A stretch of DNA of 64,000 nt. It comes from Nymphaea colorata (taxonomy: Eukaryota > Streptophyta > Magnoliopsida > Nymphaeales > Nymphaeaceae). The notes under the pieces were generated by a model. It searched no databases and was not told where the DNA came from. It saw only the letters and a list, made by a program, of their open reading frames with translations. How positions within the stretch are numbered: the stretch's first letter is position 1; each line of letters starts with the position of its first letter. The stretch is from positions 22,634,302 through 22,698,301 of the forward strand of contig NC_045143.1 in NCBI RefSeq assembly GCF_008831285.2, in the 5' to 3' direction. Positions 57,301 through 64,000 of the stretch are shown in pieces. The translations under genes were made by a program, and so were the position numbers.

Positions 57301-58259
57301 GGTACTTACGTGGTCAAGGGAGAATCCGCCGCCGGTGAGGAGGAGATCCGCCCGAGCGGTGCCTTTGGGCCTTCGTCGAAGACGCCGGTGCTCCAAAGCT
57401 CTTCAATGGATGAGAAATCGCCACGGGCCAAGGGGGCGCGAGAGGGAGAAGACGCCTGGTTCACTCCTCGGTGAAGAAGACGGGAGACAAGAGATTACGG
57501 GATTCCACAAAGGAAAATGGCAGACCTCGCAAGGAGGAGAGAGAGTACTCGACTCCAAATGAACTTAATTTCATAAAACTTGATACATTACACATAGATC
57601 TAAAACTATTTATACATTCCTTTGTGAGTTAGATCTACAATCCAGATCTTCACTCTCTACCCAACCCAATTACATAAGTGCGCCTGACACAACCCACCAG
57701 GCTAGGTCCCTTATTCGATTTCCAAGGGCGACATGCCCAAAGCCTTTTTACACAAAGCAAATGCGCCTAAGGAATTAAGTCTAGCTACGTAATGCATTAA
57801 ACCAAACTAGACCAGGCCTAGCGCCCAACACTTAAACTAATTATGCTAGCCCTTGAGCTTGCTCAGCCCAATGTGGGGACCTCGTGAGGGGATCCGCCCT
57901 CACTTCGGGTTAAGAGTGTAAGGGTTCGGTCTGGTTTGACCGAACCATTTCCTAAGACGTTAGTCCTAGGTCGCCTTCAAGGCTCATGCGGACTAGGCTC
58001 GATGGGTTTAATCTCTACGAACCTGATTTCTGGACCACAGTCACCCTGAGACTCTTGTAATTTAAGCACCGTTGAAGGCCCAGTTGCTCCTCCCGCTCCT
58101 CCCGCTGCAACCATATCTGATGCTTCAATCTTCTTCTTGGGACTACTCTTGATGCAATGCAAAGACCGAGCCCATAAGTCGGAAGCCTTGCGCTTCCTCT
58201 GGCTAGGTTCGGCCAGCTCGGCCTCTGCTGGGTTCGGACCAAAAGATAAGTCCGTAACA
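54380..58259 (-). repeat. LTR2', twin of LTR2 (3880 bp)
   Basis: TGTTACGGAC (58259) to CTAACA (54380). Same private variants as 25245-29122, including the ATATGGTTGCAGC tail change and CTGTGCCTCCTCAAG, but without the one-base indels of that copy. TATA 57607-57614. The 195-codon antisense frame 54826-55413 is intact here. Confidence 0.95.
57607..57614 (-). promoter_or_regulatory. LTR TATA box, LTR2'
   Basis: TATAAATA on the minus strand in the family 3 context. Confidence 0.6.
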
Positions 58260-58273
58260 GATTCCCCCTCCCT
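58260..58273 (-). other. Polypurine tract, internal region D
   Basis: AGGGAGGGGGAATC before LTR2'. Confidence 0.9.
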
Positions 58274-58295
58274 ACCTTGCGCTTGTCCTCGAGCG

Positions 58296-61200
58296 CTAGA
58301 AGAGGGGGAAACGGTGAACCACTGACCCGTATTCTTCCCAAGAAGTACCCCAGTCGGGTCCCTCCCACTCCACAAGAACTTCATGCCTCATCCTCCCTTG
58401 TCGTTGCATATATCTATGTTTCAAAATGCGATAAGGGGTTGGTAGGCTATCCGGCACTTGCTCAATTAGCGTAGGTACATCCCCCACATGAGGCTTCAGT
58501 CGTGTAACATGGAAAACTGGGTGTACTTGAGCTGTTCTAGGGAGACCAAGCCTATACGCGGCCTTCCCCACTTTTTGGATTACCGGATATGGGCCATAGT
58601 ATCGAGGCAATAGCTTGGAGTATGGCTGGCCCATTAGGGATTTCTGCTTAAGAGGCAGCCTCTTAAGCCAAACATAGTCCCCCACCGTAAATTCCCGATC
58701 CTGCCTTCCCTTGTCGTATACCTGCTTCATGCGGTTTTGTGCTTTGAGGATGCTCTGTCTTAGAGATTCTAAAACTTCTTCCCTCGTACGCAGCTCACAA
58801 TCAACATTGTCATCTTCAGCTGTACCTCCCTCATATCTTGGAATTGACGGAGGAGGAACACCGTAGACTCCCTCGTAAGGCGTCATGCCTGTAGACGAGT
58901 GATGACTCGTGTTGTAGGACCATTCTGCCCAAGGCAGATATTTGACCCAAGTCGTGGGTCGTTCACCCGCGAAGCACCGAAGGTAAGTCTCTAAGGATCA
59001 GTTGACGATCTCACTTTGCCCATCAGTTTGTGGGTGGTGGGCGGTACTGAAATTCAACGTCGTACCCATGTTTTTCATATATTCCTGCCAGAATGCGCTA
59101 AGAAATATGGAGTCTCTGTCGCAGACTACGGACTGTGGCATTCCATGCAGTTTACCAATGTATTTATGGTAGACGTTGGCCACTAAGGGCCCTTGGTACA
59201 ACCGTGGCAGAGGGGCGAAATGGCTGTACTTTGTGAGCCGATCCACAACAACTAGCACTGCCTCCTTTCCTTCTGATCGGGGCATTGCATCAATAAAATC
59301 CATTGTGATATCAGTCCACGGTTTTGTTGGTACCGGGAGAGGAATTAGGTGCCCTGGAGGCTTGATGGCCTCATATTTCTCTCTCTAGCACACTACACAT
59401 TTCTTCACATAGGCCTGAACTTCGGCTTTAATCCCTCGCCACCAGAATTGGGCTTTTATGCGACTTAGGGTCTTAGCGACCCCTTTATGACCTGCGGCTG
59501 GAGTGTCATGAAAATGATGCAGGAGTTCCTGCTTAAGCCCAAAATTAGGAGGGACAACTGCTTTGTCCTTCCTATATAAAACTTCCCCTCTGACAGAGTA
59601 AAACAGAATGGATCCCGGATTTTGTTCCACTGAAGCTTTGATTAACCTTATGGATTGGTCGTCTTGCTGATCCTGGGCTAATCTGGTCCAGATGTCGGTT
59701 TCCACTACCGAGAGTGTCATCAATTGTTCAGTCAGGCGGGAAAGAGAATCTGCCGCCTTATTGTCAGGCCCCTTTTTGTATTCAATCTCGAAGTCGTACC
59801 CCAAGAGTTTGGCAAGCCATCGCTGCTGCGTAGGGGTAGACACACGCTGCTTAAGCATGTATTTGAGACTGTTCTGGTCAGTCCTGACAATAAACCTGCG
59901 TCCTATTAAATATGGACGCCATTTTTCCACCGCGATCACTATAGCAAGCAGTTCTTTTTCATATGTGGAGAGAGGTTTTGCTCTGCTTGTTAACGCTTTG
60001 GACATATACGCGATGGGATGTCCTTCCTGTCCCAATACTGCTCCTACACCCACTTCGCAAGCATCTGTTTCAATCGTGGATGTTTTCGTGAAGTCTGGGA
60101 GTGTAAGGACGGGAGCTGACATGAGGGCTGCCTTCAGCTTCTCGAAAGCGACCCTGGACTTCTCATTCCACTGGAAAGCCCCTTTTTTGAGCATCTGCGT
60201 CAAGGGCTGTGCAATAAGTCCATAGCCTTGTATGAACCTTCTGTAGTATCCAGTGAGACCTAAGAAGCCTCTCAGACCCTTAAGGTCCTTGGGCAGTGGC
60301 CATTTCTCCATGGCTATCAACTTTTCGGGGTCTGCCCGAACCCCATCTCTGGACACAATGTGTCCCAAATATCCAATCGAAGATTGTCCAAAACTACACT
60401 TGGACATCTTCGCAAAAAGGTTGTGCTCCTTCAAGATTCTCAATGTGATCCTCAGATGATGCTCGTGCTCTTTCTCACTCTTGCTGTAGATGAGAATGTC
60501 GTCGAAGAAAACCAGGATGAAGTCTCTAAGGTGCTCTCGAAACACATCGTTCATACACCGCTGAAAAGTAGCCGGTGCATTACTAAGACCGAAGGGCGTT
60601 ACTAGAAACTCATAGTGCCCGTCGTGTGTACGAAAAGCTGTCTTCAGTATGTCTTCATCATGCATTTTGATCTGATGGTAGCCGGCTCTAAGATCTATTT
60701 TTGAAAAGATAGTGGCGCCGGCCAACTCATCCAACAACTCATCTATGACCGGTATCGGGTGTCGGTCCTTAACGGTCACCTCGTTTAAAGCTCTATAGTC
60801 GATGCAGAAGCGCCAAGTATTGTCTTTTTTCTTGACCAAAAGAACTGGTGAAGAAAAGGGACTACTACTAGGGCGTATAATGCCGCTTTGGAGCATCTCC
60901 TTAACAAGGCGTTCTGTCTCCGCCTTCTGACTGTACCCGTACATGTAAGGCCTGACATTTACAGGCTCTGCTCCCTGAGTGAGAATGATCCTATGATCAT
61001 AAGCCCTCTTTGGTGGAAGGCCTGTTGGTTCTGCGAACACATCCGGGAACTCATCAAGTACGTTTTGAACCAAGGGAGGAATCGGCTCTTCTTTGTTTTC
61101 AGCCGATTCTGGTACATCCGTAGCAAGGGTAAGAACCCAACATGCTGGTTGCTCTTGTTGGATGGACCTCAATGCAGTTTTAGGACTTGTGGAGCTAGCA

Positions 61201-63135
61201 AGTCCTTGAATCGTAATCGATTCTTCCTCTCCTTCTGGGATGAAGGTCATTGTGAAATTCTTCACATCCCAGTGTATGTCTTTCCAGGTTAAAAACCACG
61301 GCATGCCTAGGATAAGATCCACTCCTTCAAGTGGGATGACAAGACAGTCCACTTTAAAGGATTTCTTCTTAACCGTTACATCCACGCTTTTGCCTTCGTG
61401 TTTGCATTTGATTCGGAGTCCCCTCCCACGATTATTGTTTGTGGGTTGCTGTCCGTAAGGGCGACCTTGCACCTCTTGGCTGCTTCCTCGGTAAGGAAGT
61501 TGTTGGTGGCTCCATTATCAAGCAATATCAACACTTTTTGGCCATTGATTCGACCAAAAACGCGCATAGCGTTGGCTTTGTAAGGGTCTTGAATGGAATG
61601 GAGGGATTCGACTTCTTCGGTTTTATCCTCACTAGTCGAAGCTTCTCCTTTCTTCTCCTTAGGCTCGGCTTTCTGCTTGCCTCGCCTTCTAACTTGGACT
61701 TCCTCTTCTGATGAGGAGCTTGAACTCGAGGTAGAGGAATGTTCGCTTTCTGAACTTGAACTGCATTCTGAATTATCTACCACCATGATATTGTACAACG
61801 ATTTGCACTGGTGGTTTTTCTCCCATTTGCCATCACACCAAAAACACAAGCCTTTTCGCTTGTATTCTTCTATCTATTGGGGCGTGAGATAGCGTGTGGG
61901 ACGATCACGGCCCTGCCTTAGGTTGGGCCTAGGATTATTCCCTCCTTTATAGGGCACCATCGCCCTCTCTCTGTTGCGAGAAGTAGAAGAAAAAGAGGGT
62001 CTTTTCTTCTGCTGATCCGTTTTTCGAGCCTTTCTATCTCGTCTTTCTCTTTTCTCTTCCTTCCTCTCTTCAATTCTTTCTTCGTACAAACGTGCCATTG
62101 CAAAACACTCTTCAAGGCTGTTGAAACGATGTATTTTCATTTCACGCTTGATGTCTCTTCTCAAACCGCCCTTGAAAGCTCCAATTAGAGCCTTTTCCGG
62201 CCATTGTACCATGCTCGCTAATCGTTCGAATTGTTCTTGATAAGCGGGTACGGATGTTGTTTGAGCTAAGTTCTTGAGATCCTCGTCGTAGTCAATAAAC
62301 GTGGAATCTCCAAAGTGTAGTTGCAGACTTGCTTTGTACTGTTCCCAAGTAGGATTGGGCGTTTTATGCTCAACCACAAGAAGTGGGTAGTAGCCTTGCC
62401 TGTCATGTTGGCTGTGGCAATTTCTATCCACTCATCTCTTGGGACATGATGGCACAAGAAGAAGCGCTCAGCCATGAACAACCATTCTCTAAGTTGTTCA
62501 TCGTTGAATTTGGGAAAATCATACTTGACGGATGGTTTTCTCCTTTCTCATGACGGAAAGCTTCTCTTTGGGGTCTTCTTGGACGAATGGGTGACTCGTC
62601 CTCACCTTCTGTGTCATCAAAAGTAAGATTCCGATATACCTGACTATACCGGGGTTCACGAGGTGTTCTGAGATACTCGCTAGTAGGCTCGGCCTGATTT
62701 CTGTTTGGAGGAGGCCGCATGATTCTGGCTCCTTCATGACTAGTCCCAACATGAGAGAGGTTGTTGGGATCCAACTCAGTATCGGTTTGATGGCCAGGTC
62801 CATCCATCAAACCTTTTCCTTTGTTCGGGCCCTGAGTAGCCTCTCAACCACTTGAGGTTGTGATTGGTTAGCGGCTAGTTGTCTGAACATCGCCCTAACC
62901 TCTTCATTTCTTTTGGCGGTCTAGATTCTGTCGATCTTGATCTCTCTTTCGAAAGTGCTCCGCCTTGTTCATGTCACTTCTCATTTGTGCCACTTCTCGC
63001 TCTATGGTTAGAATTCGTTCCATAGCGAAGAGGGGCACTTGTCCTGCCTCGCCGTAGGGGCCACTTCTTGCTGCCCCGCAATTACTTCCTCGTAATAGGC
63101 TCGTCCAGGTTGAATTGTTTCTTGGACTTCCCCAT
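58296..63135 (-). pseudogene. gag-pol polyprotein of internal region D (twin of A)
   Basis: Same three stops as A at 61874-61876, 59385-59387 and 58998-59000, and the same premature end VHRFPLF at 58296. It keeps the five-A run near 58578 and the G run near 58395 that are one base shorter in A, so the last 196 codons are open here. Additional one-base deletions not found in A break the frame near 61421, 62373, 62548, 62839, 62905 and 63092, all in the distal part toward base 64000, and look like sequence errors. Domains as in A. The ATG of MGKSKK is at 63135. Confidence 0.92.
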
Positions 63136-63668
63136 TTCGTGGAGTTGCGATCTAAGGCGCCAAGGCAACAGTTTGCTAGCTGAAATAAACCTAACTAAAA
63201 AATCCAAATTCTGACTAGGCTGCCACTCTCAAAGAAAACCTACTCTGTTTCTGCCTATGCTGCACGCTGCCGTGCCTCTGCTGCCGCGCGTGAGTCCGTA
63301 GGCAAGGGAGACGGGTTGGCCCGTCTACTGCCGGCTATCCTTAGCGCCTCGGCAGTCCCGCTTCACTTTCGGCCGGGGCTCGTAGAGCCTAAATCGCCAC
63401 ACCCACCTGGTGTCTCGGCGACGACCTCAAGCTTAGCTACCCTCGGGTGTACAACACGTACAGCCTACACTTGCTGAAGTCAAGCAAGCGAAGCCTCGTC
63501 TACGCGATGTAAATAGCAAACCGTGAAGGCTGAAATCCTTGACACTGACAACCGAGAATACCAAATCACCTTGTGGAAGACCAAGCTGAATTCTGTCGGT
63601 CTGAACTGCCCTTTGAAGCTGAATCTTCGTGGGTCGGTGCTCAAATTGACGACAAAGTCCTCAAGGTG
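63136..63668 (-). other. Leader of internal region D
   Basis: PBS-to-gag leader with several one-base losses relative to 19824-20362. Hairpin AGACGGG/CCCGTCT at 63309-63326 is intact; the neighbouring ACTGCC stem is damaged by missing bases. No gene. Confidence 0.55.
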
Positions 63669-63680
63669 GCTCTGATACCA
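63669..63680 (-). other. Primer-binding site, internal region D
   Basis: TGGTATCAGAGC on the minus strand. Confidence 0.93.
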
Positions 63681-63682
63681 AT

Positions 63683-64000
63683 TGTTAGGCACGATCCCGG
63701 TTGGGCTAGAAAGACCGAACCAAGAGCGTCCTAGTTCCCAAGTTCCTTGAGGTTTCGTCTAAAATTCAAAATCCTAAAAATTAAACATGAATTACCCGGC
63801 GGACAAACCCCGGCGCAAATTCCCTTAGGACTGGAATACAGTGCGGAAACCTTTCCCAATTCCTAGCTAGGGCCGAATCTACTACAAAACACTACAGTGG
63901 GTTATAAGGCCTTACAAGCGCAGCGATACAATTTGACTCTCACAGCTCACTCAAGCAACCATACAAACCACGACTAACGCGCAATCACACCCAACGTAAG
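63683..64000 (-). repeat. LTR1 twin, last ~318 bp
   Basis: Ends CTAACA at 63683 and matches the last part of LTR1 (about 19480-19809), with many single-base deletions. The window ends inside it. Confidence 0.88.

Larger units (their letters stand above)
45072..64000 (-). mobile_element. Family 3 compound element, second representation (D-LTR2'-C-LTR3)
   Basis: Minus-strand order from the window end: LTR start, internal D, LTR2', internal C, LTR3. D and LTR2' repeat A and LTR2 of the plus-strand half, and C completes A2. Probably the same locus assembled twice rather than a second insertion. Confidence 0.85.
52049..64000 (-). repeat. Inverted duplication, right arm
   Basis: Reverse complement of 19480-31447. 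52049 pairs with 31447 at the gap edge and 64000 pairs with about 19480. It may extend past the window. One-base deletions become frequent from about 61400 to 64000. Confidence 0.9.

Noticed and set aside
1-64000. Host genes, CRISPR arrays, bacterial operons, rRNA
   Set aside because: Essentially every stretch is accounted for by LTR element sequence, and none of these signatures is visible.

Overview
The window is a retrotransposon nest from a plant genome; I see no host gene, tRNA, rRNA or CRISPR array. The plant assignment rests on the element type: Ty3/gypsy (chromovirus-type) LTR elements with a primer-binding site TGGTATCAGAGC (complement of the initiator tRNA-Met 3' end), a single-frame gag-protease-RT-RNase H-integrase polyprotein, a GPY motif and a C-terminal chromodomain. 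Species cannot be told from the sequence.

Three related families are present. They share long LTRs (about 3.4-3.9 kb) with the same layout. Family 1 (1-5043) shows the 3' end of an internal region with a long unrecognised ORF and most of its 3' LTR. Family 2 (5044-12470) sits in the last ~115 bp of that LTR. It has a complete 5' LTR (5044-8753), PBS, leader and half of gag, which is fused by a deletion to a 3' LTR fragment. Family 3 fills the rest. A truncated LTR ('LTR X', 12471-15939) is interrupted by a compound element LTR1(15940-19809)-internal A-LTR2(25245-29122)-internal A2, which runs into a 100-N gap (31448-31547). After the gap everything is on the minus strand: LTR E fragment (31548-31968), element B (31969-44883), 188 bp of LTR X (44884-45071), LTR3 (45072-48943), internal C (48944-54379), an LTR (54380-58259), internal D (58260-63682) and the start of another LTR (63683-64000).

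The two halves are largely the same DNA twice. 19480-31447 (+) equals 52049-64000 (-): internal A = D and A2 = C, with the same private substitutions and the same three stop codons. They differ almost only by one-base, mostly homopolymer indels that cluster toward the gap and toward base 64000. The 5-bp flank left of LTR1 (GGCAC) is matched, with one change, by the flank of LTR3 (AGCAC), and the 188-bp LTR X piece resumes exactly there. The simplest reading is that two overlapping contigs of one locus were scaffolded with one of them inverted. The underlying locus would then be a single same-orientation nest in which LTR X is split by LTR1-A-LTR2-C-LTR3 and then by element B, whose 3' LTR is in turn split by element E.

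No copy looks autonomous. A/D has three in-frame stops. B has two stops plus RNase H and integrase catalytic Asp-to-Asn changes. C has two stops and an integrase Asp-to-His change. Beyond the usual parts, comparison of families 2 and 3 shows conserved RNA-like structure: three tandem hairpins just after the stop codon in U3 (one with a compensatory pair) and six consecutive hairpins in the PBS-to-gag leader. The polyprotein reading frame also runs through the polypurine tract about 90 codons into the 3' LTR, a purine block is identical in all three families, and each LTR carries a candidate 1.3-1.7 kb intron.
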